Source of the DNA: Spirochaetae bacterium HGW-Spirochaetae-5
GTDB lineage: Bacteria; Spirochaetota; UBA4802; UBA5550
Length of the DNA stretch: 64,000 bases
Assembly: GCA_002839285.1 (NCBI GenBank)
Contig: PGXT01000021.1
Span: 27,193-91,192, forward strand
Reading direction: 5' to 3'
Shown here: positions 8,758 through 16,752 of the stretch, one piece after another
How positions within the stretch are numbered: position 1 is the stretch's first letter
Layout of the letters: every line of letters begins with the position of its first letter
Notes under the pieces: model-generated
The model's database searches: none
Seen by the model: only the letters and a program-made list of their open reading frames with translations
Told to the model about the DNA's origin: nothing
Translations under genes and position numbers: made by a program

Positions 8758-9177
8758 ATGAAAAATAAATCATTAAAATATCTGGCAATTGCTTTTGCAG
8801 CAGGCGGTGTTTGGGACACAATAGCAGCCATTCAATATTTTTTTGTTATTGGGATTGGACGAAAAATTGATAATCCGGTTATTGACCCGTTCTACTCAAT
8901 TTTCCTCGGTTCATTTTTTTTGTGCTTTGCGTATCTGCAGTTTTTATCTGCATTTAATATCAGGCGTTATGCTTTTAACATCGGCTGTCTTATAATCGGC
9001 AGAATTTTCTATGTAGTTCAGCTCTATGTATATATAGGTTTTGTAGAAAACTTTCCTTCAACATTCTGGTTTACCGGAATAATAGACAGTCTATTTATAA
9101 TTCTATATCTGGTTTTTGCTTTCAGGGGCGGGCTGAGTTTCCGGGATCTCTTTCTCCCTGTAATTGAAAAAAGATAA
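8758..9177 (+). CDS. small integral membrane protein
   Basis: The 139-residue protein shows four membrane helices. The N-terminal pattern AFAAGGVWDTIAAIQYFFVIG and the central YSIFLGSFFLCFAYLQF resemble uncharacterised four-helix proteins of the DoxX/DUF4345-like size class, but I cannot assign it. GGGAG precedes the ATG. The function is unknown. Confidence 0.55.
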   Translation: MKNKSLKYLAIAFAAGGVWDTIAAIQYFFVIGIGRKIDNPVIDPFYSIFLGSFFLCFAYLQFLSAFNIRRYAFNIGCLIIGRIFYVVQLYVYIGFVENFPSTFWFTGIIDSLFIILYLVFAFRGGLSFRDLFLPVIEKR

Positions 9178-9250
9178 TCAGGAATCATTTTTTTAAGTAT
9201 AATATATCCGTTTTCCCCGCAGCGATGATAAATCATTCTTTTTATTCAAG

Positions 9251-9289
9251 AGTCTTTTAACCCTATATAAATAATAGGGTTAAAAGACT
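9251..9289. repeat. 16-bp perfect hairpin, copy 2
   Basis: A 16-bp perfect inverted repeat with a 7-base loop shares the core CCCTATATAAATAATAGGG with the hairpin at 6828-6862, and downstream TCTATACAATATTC matches TCTATACAACATTC there. It sits about 110 bases in front of the next small membrane-protein gene. Confidence 0.6.
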
Positions 9290-9400
9290 TAAATTTTCTA
9301 TACAATATTCAGTCATAACTGCAAAAGATTAAATTATTTAGCGCAGAATGAATAGAAAACTTCTCTCTTTACCGCACTAAGAAATAATAATACAACTGGA

Positions 9401-9778
9401 ATGAAAAATATGGATAGTAAACAGCTTACTGCAAGAGAGGCTCTGGAGTTAAAAGGTAGTCTTATATATTTTTACGGATATATACTTATAACAATTCTTG
9501 CCGTAATTTTTCAGCTACTGGCAGGACAAAATTATAAGACCATTGTGATATCAACTTTAATGAACGGTATTGTACTTTCATTATCATTTGTAATTTACCT
9601 GAGGAAAAAATCGGGTAAATCCGCAGAAGCTTTTGTCTGGTCGGCTGCTTTATGTTCAATGCTTTCAACATTGATTGCACGTTATGTTTATGCCCTCAAC
9701 TTCGACTGGACTTATGCAGCCGAAAGTTATCAGCTCCCGTTTTCAGCATATGTGAAGCATACTCTTCCCCGGAAATAA
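9401..9778 (+). CDS. small integral membrane protein
   Basis: The 125-residue protein has three hydrophobic segments and a charged N terminus. No family is recognised. The ribosome site is weak (TGGA) and a second ATG three codons in (MDSKQ) is a possible start. It ends 100 bases before the PFOR gene, which has its own operator, so the two are probably separate units. Confidence 0.5.
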   Translation: MKNMDSKQLTAREALELKGSLIYFYGYILITILAVIFQLLAGQNYKTIVISTLMNGIVLSLSFVIYLRKKSGKSAEAFVWSAALCSMLSTLIARYVYALNFDWTYAAESYQLPFSAYVKHTLPRK

Positions 9779-9827
9779 TGTTCCATCAGATTTTTATCGA
9801 AAATTTTAAAAATTAATTCTTGACTTC

Positions 9828-9860
9828 AGATACTGATATCAACATCTGATATCAGTATCT
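9828..9860. promoter_or_regulatory. 14-bp perfect inverted repeat, likely operator of nifJ
   Basis: AGATACTGATATCA (9828-9841) and its exact complement (9847-9860) flank a 5-base spacer. Each arm also contains the self-palindrome TGATATCA, so the site could hold two dimers with centres 13 bp apart. It lies 18 bases before the PFOR start codon and 3 bases after a TTGACT -35-like box at 9820-9825. Binding here would control pyruvate oxidation; the cognate regulator is not identified. Confidence 0.7.
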
Positions 9861-9878
9861 GATAATAAGGGGTTAATT

Positions 9879-12800
9879 ATGACAACAAAAAAATTAAAGA
9901 TTTCTTCAATGGACGGCAATACGGCTGCGGCGCATATAGCCTATGCGTTTACGGAAGTAGCTGCAATTTATCCTATTACTCCGTCCTCTACAATGGCGGA
10001 ATGTGTTGATGAATGGTCGGCTTACGGGAAAAAGAATATTTTCGGCGAGACTGTGAAGGTAGTGGAGATGCAGTCTGAAGCCGGTGCTGCCGGTGCAGTT
10101 CATGGCTCTCTTCAGGCCGGCGCCCTTACAACGACATTTACTGCATCACAGGGACTGCTTCTTATGATCCCGAATATGTATAAAATTTCAGGAGAACTTC
10201 TTCCCGGTGTATTTCATGTAAGCGCAAGATCACTTTCAACTCATGCGTTGTCAATTTTCGGGGATCACTCGGATATCTACGCGGTAAGGCAGACTGGTTT
10301 TGCCATGCTTTCAGCAGGGAGTGTTCAGGAGGTTATGGATCTTGCCGCTGTTGCTCATCTCTCCGCAATAAAAAGCAGAATCCCCTTTGTTCATTTCTTT
10401 GACGGATTCAGAACATCCCATGAAATACAGAAGATTGAAGAGATTGATTATGAAGATTTGTCCATATTGATAGACCAGGAAAAATTATCAGAGTTCAGAA
10501 ACAGATCTTTAAATCCTGATTCACCGGTAACAAAGGGACTTGCCATGAATCCCGATATTTATTTTCAGTTCCGTGAAGCGTCAAACAGCTATTACTCCGC
10601 TTTGCCGGAAATTGTAAATGATTATATGGACGGTATTTACGCTATTACCGGCAGGGAGTATCACCCTTTCATGTATTACGGGTCGGATTCCCCCGAGCGT
10701 ATAATAATAGCAATGGGTTCTGTAACTGAAACAATCAAGGAGACCATAGATTATCTTGCTGAAAAAGGTGAAAAGGTGGGGCTTATTACCGTACATCTTT
10801 ACCGGCCATTTTCAATCAAACATCTGTTCAGCCAGCTCCCCTCAACTGTAAAAAAAATTGCGGTACTTGACCGTACAAAAGAACCGGGTTCATCGGGGGA
10901 GCCTCTTTATCTTGATGTTCTAAGCGCGTTCAACGGTTTAGATGATTCTCCGGTTATCGTCGGAGGACGTTATGGACTAAGTTCCAAAGATGTCACGCCG
11001 GGCCAGATTGCCGCAGTTTATAAAAATCTTGAGTCCAATAATCCTCAGCATAATTTTACCATAGGGATTGTAGACGATGTAACAAATCTTTCTCTTGATA
11101 CAGTGAAAGATATAACAACTGTCCCGTCCGGTACATTTGAAGCTAAATTTTATGGTGTCGGTTCAGATGGTACAGTTGGTGCTAATAAAAACTCAATAAA
11201 GATAATTGGTGAAAACACTGAGCTTTATGCACAGGCCTATTTCGCCTATGATTCAAAGAAGTCAGGCGGTGTAACCGTTTCTCATCTCCGGTTCGGGTCA
11301 AGTCCGGTAAGGTCAACTTATCTTGTTAATAATCCCGATTTTGTCGCGTGCCATGTCCCCTCTTATCTTGACAAGTATGATGTTTTTGAGGGACTTAAGC
11401 CCGGAGGAATTTTCCTTCTTAACTGCAGCACAAATGAAGAAGAGACTAAAGCCGCTCTTCCGCTGAAAATGAAAAAGTATCTTGCTGATAATAAAATCAG
11501 ATTTTACACCATAGATGCCTCGGCTATTGCGGAAGATCTGGGTATGCGCGGTAAAATCAATAACATAATGCAGGCGGCTTTTTTTAAGGTATCTGAGGTT
11601 ATACCTTATGATCTTGCAGTGGAGCAGATGAAGGATGCAGTAAAGAAGACATACGGCAAAAAGGGTGATAAAGTTGTAGACTTAAACAATAGTTCAATTG
11701 ACCGCGGCGGGGATATGGTTAAAGAGATAAAGATCCCTGAGGAGTGGAGCAGTTTATCACCGGAGACCACTGCAGCCCGGAGTAAAGCAGGGGACGGTTT
11801 TATAAACAATATCGCAAGACCTGTTAACGCGCTCCAGGGGAATAAACTCCCGGTAAGCACATTTATTGACAGAGCCGATGGCACTTTCCCTAATGGAACT
11901 TCCGCTTTTGAAAAAAGGGGTATAGCTTCTCATGTTCCTGAATGGGTTGCGTCAAACTGCATCCAGTGCAATCAGTGTTCACTTGTCTGCCCTCATGCGG
12001 TTATAAGGCCATTTCTTATAAATGGCGAAGAGGCGGGTAAACTCCCCTTTAAAACAGCTCTTCCCCCTGCAAAAGGTAAAGGTCTTGACGGTCACGGTTT
12101 CCGTATTCAGATTAGCCCTCTTGACTGTTACGGCTGCGGCAGCTGTGTAACTGTCTGCCCGTCAAAAGAAAAAGCTCTGGTGATGCAGCCTCTGGAAACA
12201 CAGCTCGGGCAGATTCCGCAATGGGATTACATGTCTGAAAACATAACATATAAAGATCATCTCATGGACAGGTTCTCAGTAAAGGGGAGTCAGTTCTCAA
12301 AACCGCTGCTTGAATTTCACGGTGCATGCGCGGGTTGCGGAGAGACGCCTCACTACAAACTTATAACACAGCTCTTCGGGAATCGGATGATGATAGCCAA
12401 TGCAACGGGTTGTACATCTATATATTGCGGTTCAGCTCCATCGACACCATTTACAACCGATTCTAAAGGGCGCGGGCCCTCATGGGCAAGTTCGCTCTTT
12501 GAAGATAACGCTGAATACGGTTTCGGAATGTATCTCGGATATGCAAAGCTCCGGAATCGTGTTGAGGAATTACTGACTAAAATTTCCGATGAAACCGTTA
12601 ATGAGCAGCTTAGAAAAGCAGCACTCGACTGGCTCTTGAATAAGGATGACAACGAACTTTCAGACTCAGCAGTTGAAAGCCTGATTCCTCTTCTGGAAAA
12701 GGATAACAGCGGGGAAGCCGCGGCGCTGCTGGAATTGAAAAAGTACATGAGACGACGCTCTGTATGGTGTGTGGGCGGAGACGGCTGGGCTTATGATATC

Positions 12801-13430
12801 GGTTTCGGAGGCCTTGATCATGTGCTTTCAACAGGAGAAAATATTAACATACTTGTACTGGACACTGAGGTCTATTCAAATACCGGAGGGCAGGCTTCAA
12901 AGGCGACACCGGCTGCTGCAGTTGCCAAATTTGCTGCGTCGGGCAAAAAAATGAAAAAGAAAGATCTCGGCGTAATGGCGATGTCGTACGGTTATGTTTA
13001 TGTTGCGCAGGTTTCGATGGGTGCAAATCAGGCACAGTTTTTAAAGGTAATAAAAGAGGCCGAGGCATATCCCGGACCATCCCTTGTAATTGCCTATACC
13101 CCGTGTATTAATCATGGGATAAAAAGCGGTATGGGGTCAACGCAGACAGTTATGAAAAAAGCTGTTGAATGCGGTTACTGGCATCTTTACCGTTATAATC
13201 CCCTTCTGGAGAATGAAGGTAAAAATCCTTTTATTCTCGATTCTCCGGAACCTCAAACGGAAAAATTTAAAGAATTTCTCATGAATGAAACACGTTATAC
13301 CTCTCTAATTCATGAATTTCCGGACAGGGCCGATGAGCTTTTTGCAATGGCCGCAGAGAACGCGAAATGGAGATACGAAAGATACAAAAGCCTTGCAGGT
13401 GTGTCGCTGGAGAAAAGAGATGACGGCTGA
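9879..13430 (+). CDS. nifJ: pyruvate:ferredoxin (flavodoxin) oxidoreductase
   Basis: The 1183-residue single-chain enzyme converts pyruvate and CoA to acetyl-CoA and CO2 and reduces ferredoxin or flavodoxin. Domain I begins with the TPP-binding pyrimidine region (AYPITPSS-like AIYPITPSSTMAE). Two 4Fe-4S motifs are visible: CIQCNQCSLVCP starting near residue 694 and CYGCGSCVTVCP near residue 750. The C-terminal TPP domain starts at CAGCGE (near 817) and contains GGDGWAYDIGFGG and DTEVYSNTGGQ. The length matches the family. AAGGGG precedes the ATG. The operator-like inverted repeat upstream suggests specific regulation, and its presence implies anaerobic metabolism. Confidence 0.97.
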   Translation: MTTKKLKISSMDGNTAAAHIAYAFTEVAAIYPITPSSTMAECVDEWSAYGKKNIFGETVKVVEMQSEAGAAGAVHGSLQAGALTTTFTASQGLLLMIPNMYKISGELLPGVFHVSARSLSTHALSIFGDHSDIYAVRQTGFAMLSAGSVQEVMDLAAVAHLSAIKSRIPFVHFFDGFRTSHEIQKIEEIDYEDLSILIDQEKLSEFRNRSLNPDSPVTKGLAMNPDIYFQFREASNSYYSALPEIVNDYMDGIYAITGREYHPFMYYGSDSPERIIIAMGSVTETIKETIDYLAEKGEKVGLITVHLYRPFSIKHLFSQLPSTVKKIAVLDRTKEPGSSGEPLYLDVLSAFNGLDDSPVIVGGRYGLSSKDVTPGQIAAVYKNLESNNPQHNFTIGIVDDVTNLSLDTVKDITTVPSGTFEAKFYGVGSDGTVGANKNSIKIIGENTELYAQAYFAYDSKKSGGVTVSHLRFGSSPVRSTYLVNNPDFVACHVPSYLDKYDVFEGLKPGGIFLLNCSTNEEETKAALPLKMKKYLADNKIRFYTIDASAIAEDLGMRGKINNIMQAAFFKVSEVIPYDLAVEQMKDAVKKTYGKKGDKVVDLNNSSIDRGGDMVKEIKIPEEWSSLSPETTAARSKAGDGFINNIARPVNALQGNKLPVSTFIDRADGTFPNGTSAFEKRGIASHVPEWVASNCIQCNQCSLVCPHAVIRPFLINGEEAGKLPFKTALPPAKGKGLDGHGFRIQISPLDCYGCGSCVTVCPSKEKALVMQPLETQLGQIPQWDYMSENITYKDHLMDRFSVKGSQFSKPLLEFHGACAGCGETPHYKLITQLFGNRMMIANATGCTSIYCGSAPSTPFTTDSKGRGPSWASSLFEDNAEYGFGMYLGYAKLRNRVEELLTKISDETVNEQLRKAALDWLLNKDDNELSDSAVESLIPLLEKDNSGEAAALLELKKYMRRRSVWCVGGDGWAYDIGFGGLDHVLSTGENINILVLDTEVYSNTGGQASKATPAAAVAKFAASGKKMKKKDLGVMAMSYGYVYVAQVSMGANQAQFLKVIKEAEAYPGPSLVIAYTPCINHGIKSGMGSTQTVMKKAVECGYWHLYRYNPLLENEGKNPFILDSPEPQTEKFKEFLMNETRYTSLIHEFPDRADELFAMAAENAKWRYERYKSLAGVSLEKRDDG

Positions 13431-13705
13431 TTCTTGTTCCAAGTTCACTTTACTTTCGAAAGGTGTGTAAAAAAAATACAACTGTTCCCTGGATGCAGAC
13501 CTTCCGGATGGAGGTGAAAATTCAGGGTTCAGTTATAAAAACTATATTGTACAGCAGATCCGGGCGGTCCGTGATGCGGAGGTAAAGAGTTTTTCCGGAA
13601 TGCCTCACGGGATTGTGATAAACTGTTTATCGCCCCGGAGATTTTTTACAATAATTTTAAAAAACAGTGGAGTCGGCAAACGGCCTGACTTCGGGAGAGA
13701 ATAAC
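13431..13705 (+). other. intergenic stretch with an unexplained open frame
   Basis: Between nifJ and purC one plus-strand frame is open from about 13470 to 13701, reading for example NYIVQQIRAVRDAEVKSF and later GMPHGIVINCLSPRRFF. It has no good start codon or ribosome site and I do not recognise it. It could be a relic of a lost gene or leader sequence. The purC ribosome site GGGAGAG lies at its end. Confidence 0.3.
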
Positions 13706-14740
13706 ATGGGTAGTGTAAAGGACTTAGTAGTAATAACCGGTCCTTCCGATGAACTGCCGGGAGTGGGGAGATTTAATTTCTCAGACCGCTATTCAGTCTT
13801 TGACTGGGGTGAAATGCCGGACCTGATACAAAAAAAAGGTACAGCATTATGTATAATAAGCGCGTATTTTTTTGAGGAGTTGAATAAGATTGGGGTACCC
13901 AATCATTACCGGGGTCTCTTTGATGAAAGCGGGTCAGTAGTTTCACTAAAGGAGTTGTCAAAACCTTCGCATTCCATGGCAGTTAATCTGTACAGGGTTT
14001 TTAATCCTCTTGAAGCAGGAGGACGGTATAATTATTCAGACTACAACGGCACAATTTGTAATTATCTGATTCCTCTTGAAGTTATTTACCGCAACAGTCT
14101 TCCGGAAGGATCAAGTGTTTTTAAACGCCTCAAAGAGGGGGAGATTAAACCTGAAGATTTAAGTCTTTCCGGTACTCCGGAACCGGGTTTAAAACTTGAT
14201 AGTCCAATCCTCGATGTATCGACTAAACTTGAAGTTACGGACCGGTATATCAAATGGGATGAAGCACAGAAGATATCCGGTCTTCTCCCGGCTGAAATAA
14301 AGAGACTGAAAGAGATAACTCTGGCAATAAATAATCTTATAAATGAAGCTGCCGGGAAAATAGGTCTGGTAAATGAAGACGGAAAGTTTGAGTTTGCGCT
14401 CAATGAGAAAAAGGAAATAGTAGTAATTGATGTTCTCGGTACACCGGATGAATGCCGTTTCACGTATAACGGACTCCATGTAAGCAAAGAGCTTGCACGG
14501 AATTTTTATCGTGGAACAAGGTGGCATAGAGAAACCGAGTATGCCAAAAAAACAGACAGGCAGTCATGGAAATCGCTGGTTCAGGCTGAACCGCCGCCCC
14601 TCCCTGAGCGTCTGTCAATGCTATTTTCTTTTATGTATCAGGCAGTCTGCAATGAGCTGACGGAAAAGAAGTGGTTTGAAGTCCCCTCTCTTTCTGATGT
14701 AATGAAAGAAATAGAGAAAGAACTTGATTTTGTTAAATAG
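13706..14740 (+). CDS. purC: phosphoribosylaminoimidazole-succinocarboxamide synthase
   Basis: This is SAICAR synthetase, which joins aspartate to CAIR with ATP in purine synthesis. Visible motifs are GRFNFSDRYSVFDWGEMPD near the N terminus, NHYRG, FNPLEAGGRYNYSDYNGT, the stretch IPLEVIYRNSLPEGSSVFKR, and SPILDVSTKLEVTDRYI. At 344 residues it is of the longer bacterial/archaeal type. The ATG at 13706 is chosen because GGGAGAG lies six bases upstream; an earlier in-frame ATG at 13667 lacks a site. It is followed by a PadR gene and purE in the same direction, so these form a short purine operon. Confidence 0.9.
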   Translation: MGSVKDLVVITGPSDELPGVGRFNFSDRYSVFDWGEMPDLIQKKGTALCIISAYFFEELNKIGVPNHYRGLFDESGSVVSLKELSKPSHSMAVNLYRVFNPLEAGGRYNYSDYNGTICNYLIPLEVIYRNSLPEGSSVFKRLKEGEIKPEDLSLSGTPEPGLKLDSPILDVSTKLEVTDRYIKWDEAQKISGLLPAEIKRLKEITLAINNLINEAAGKIGLVNEDGKFEFALNEKKEIVVIDVLGTPDECRFTYNGLHVSKELARNFYRGTRWHRETEYAKKTDRQSWKSLVQAEPPPLPERLSMLFSFMYQAVCNELTEKKWFEVPSLSDVMKEIEKELDFVK

Positions 14741-14827
14741 ATCTGTTTCATTTACCTATTCCGCCTTGTTTCGGAGGAGGGGTAAGGTGTTTTTCTGCCT
14801 GTAAAAATTTAGTTTGTGGAGATTCCT

Positions 14828-15160
14828 ATGGCTGAAGTGATGAAACATGAGTTTCTTCTTGGATTTATCAAAATATATATTCTTCAATACGCGGATAGAG
14901 AACCTGTATATGGAAAGGAGATTCATGAACACCTTGCCGGGGCGGGTTATCATCTATCATACGGAACACTTTACAACACGTTTCACGGACTTGAAAACAA
15001 AGGTTACCTTGTTCACGAAGATTGCAATGTCGGGGGCAAAATTAGAAAATATTACAATATTACTGATTCCGGGCGGGAAGCACTGCAGATAGCCATGGAA
15101 CAGATTGAGAAACTTTTTGCTGATTTACATTATAATAATAAAAAATTATCAGGCGGTTAA
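14828..15160 (+). CDS. PadR family transcriptional regulator
   Basis: The 110-residue protein is a single winged helix-turn-helix domain of the PadR type: the start MKHEFLLGFIKIYILQYADREPVYGKEI, then YGTLYNTFHGLENKGYLV and the wing GGKIRKYYNITDSGREAL. PadR proteins usually bind phenolics or other small ligands and repress nearby genes. GTGGAG lies just before the chosen ATG. It is placed between purC and purE, with its stop 3 bases before purE, so it is co-expressed with purine synthesis genes. Its target is unknown. Confidence 0.88.
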   Translation: MAEVMKHEFLLGFIKIYILQYADREPVYGKEIHEHLAGAGYHLSYGTLYNTFHGLENKGYLVHEDCNVGGKIRKYYNITDSGREALQIAMEQIEKLFADLHYNNKKLSGG

Positions 15161-15163
15161 GAA

Positions 15164-15667
15164 ATGAGAAAAACCATTATAGATGCAGCACCTCTTGTCG
15201 GCATATTAATCGGGAGTGATTCTGATTACAGTACAATTGAAGAGACTATAAAAATATTAAAATCTTTTGAAATACCCCATGAAGTAAATGTTATATCTGC
15301 ACATAGAACCCCCATGGCTGCTCATGATTACGCAACAAAGGCGGAATCAAAAGGGCTGGAGGTAATTATTGCCGGTGCAGGGGGCGCAGCTCATCTTGCC
15401 GGTGTAATAGCATCACTTACTCCTTTACCTGTGATCGGAGTTCCTATGGAGACAAAAAGTCTTGGCGGTCTTGATTCTCTTCTCTCTATTGTTCAGATGC
15501 CGGGGGGTGTGCCGGTTGCAACAATGGCAATAGGTACGGCCGGGGCCCGTAATGCAGGGATCTTTGCAGCACAGATTCTCGGCGGGAAAGATTCTTCTAT
15601 CAGATTAAAGGTTAAGAATTATAAAGAATCGCTGGCAAGTGATGTCGGGAAGAAAAAACTAAATTAA
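15164..15667 (+). CDS. purE: 5-(carboxyamino)imidazole ribonucleotide mutase (PurE)
   Basis: The 167-residue enzyme moves the carboxyl group in N5-CAIR to give CAIR in purine synthesis, directly before the PurC step. Motifs seen are GILIGSDSDYST, NVISAHRTP (catalytic His), and AGAGGAAHLAGVIASLTPLPVIGVP, all diagnostic of class I/II PurE. The length is normal. It starts three bases after the padR stop. Confidence 0.95.
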   Translation: MRKTIIDAAPLVGILIGSDSDYSTIEETIKILKSFEIPHEVNVISAHRTPMAAHDYATKAESKGLEVIIAGAGGAAHLAGVIASLTPLPVIGVPMETKSLGGLDSLLSIVQMPGGVPVATMAIGTAGARNAGIFAAQILGGKDSSIRLKVKNYKESLASDVGKKKLN

Positions 15668-15732
15668 GTCTGTGAAACGGTTCTTCAGGCGCAAATGTTT
15701 CCAGGGATGAGTATGATTTGTATGTGCTGAAA

Positions 15733-15817
15733 GAGAGGGGGATTACCGGGGTAACTCTGTAGTCCCCTTTTTCAGGTGCAGTTTAAAGCGCTGTACCCTT
15801 GAAAAAAAATCTGCTGC
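15733..15817 (-). repeat. relic of nested-palindrome repeat
   Basis: GGGGGATTACCGGGG at the left resembles the central hairpin of the repeats at 39691, 44802 and 47345. CAGGTGCAGTTTAAAGCGCTG followed by TACCCTTGAAAA matches the arm CAGGCGCAGCGCGAAGCGCTG followed by TGCCCCCGAAAA of the 44802 copy. The copy is eroded and in the minus orientation. It fills much of the 399-base gap after purE. Confidence 0.5.
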
Positions 15818-15892
15818 AGTCTTTCATATTCCGGATATAAATTCTTTTTTTTACACTATGCATTTACGATTGAAATAGTACTGTCTGCAGGT

Positions 15893-15965
15893 TTCGACTC
15901 CGCTCAGCCGGCGTTGAATTACGTTCCCTGCTTGTATTGAGCTTGTCGAAATGAGCGGAGTCGAA
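15893..15965. repeat. inverted repeat TTCGACTCCGCTCA
   Basis: TTCGACTCCGCTCA (15893-15906) and its exact complement (15952-15965) enclose 45 bases that contain an internal partial copy (TTGAGCTTGTCGAA). Such TTCGAC..GCTCAG repeats are common dispersed intergenic elements. A related TTCGACAGGCTCAG occurs inside the element at 52168-52429. It lies between purE and the next gene and may act as a hairpin or terminator. Confidence 0.6.
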
Positions 15966-16066
15966 GGGCTAATTGTACTAATTCATTCATTAAATGCTAT
16001 AAATAATAGATTTAAGAATTATTACTATTTAATAATACAAATAATCAACGGAGACTTTAAAACTAT

Positions 16067-16681
16067 ATGACGGAAAGTCTGTTTTATCTTGATATATTCG
16101 GCACGGTATCCTTTGCTGTTGCCGCTTCACTTATGGCATACAAAAAGAATCTGGACCCGTTCGGGATTCTGGTTATATCTGTTATTACTTCAGTAGGCGG
16201 CGGTACTCTGAGGGATATTCTTCTCAGAAATTATCCGATATTCTGGATCGATAATATTATCTATCTGGTTGTTATAATAATTTCATCTCTTCTGACACAG
16301 ATATTTATTAAATATATTTCAAGGATTTCAAATATACTGCTGATTTTTGACGCAATAGGGATTGGTGTTTTTACTGTTATCGGTATTAAAATCTCTCTTA
16401 ATTTCGATCTTCATCCATTAATCTCCATAACGATGGGTACAATGACAGCAGTTTTCGGCGGTCTTATCCGCGATGTGTTATACAACGAAATACCGGTTAT
16501 TCTTCATAAGGAACTTTACGCGACTCTATGTATTTCCGGAGGGGTTGTATTCTTTATTCTAAAGTATATGGCCATACCGGTTGATATTAACTATGCGGTT
16601 TCAATGCTGTTTATTATTATAACAAGGATTATTGCAATTAAATATAACCTCTCGCTGAAATCTTTGACTTTGATAAAGTAA
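16067..16681 (+). CDS. TRIC/UPF0126 family membrane channel
   Basis: The 204-residue protein has about seven membrane helices and the internal duplication typical of the family: GGGTLRDILLRNYPIFWIDN in the first half and GGLIRDVLYNEIPVIL in the second. Bacterial members form trimeric cation channels, and the E. coli relatives YicG/YadS take up glycine. The exact substrate here is not known. The gene stands alone and converges with ppc. Confidence 0.88.
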   Translation: MTESLFYLDIFGTVSFAVAASLMAYKKNLDPFGILVISVITSVGGGTLRDILLRNYPIFWIDNIIYLVVIIISSLLTQIFIKYISRISNILLIFDAIGIGVFTVIGIKISLNFDLHPLISITMGTMTAVFGGLIRDVLYNEIPVILHKELYATLCISGGVVFFILKYMAIPVDINYAVSMLFIIITRIIAIKYNLSLKSLTLIK

Positions 16682-16752
16682 AAGATTTCAGTTGATCAAG
16701 TACTCCGGCTGAATGTTCCTCTCCTGAGTAAAACAGGCTAATGAGATTTTAA

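Noticed and set aside
12353..13080. Minus-strand frames up to 131 codons
   Set aside because: They lie opposite the C-terminal TPP domain of PFOR and have low-complexity Ser-rich composition.
14086..14527. Overlapping minus-strand frames of 112-133 codons
   Set aside because: They are opposite purC, whose motifs are clear; they have no ribosome site or recognisable domain.
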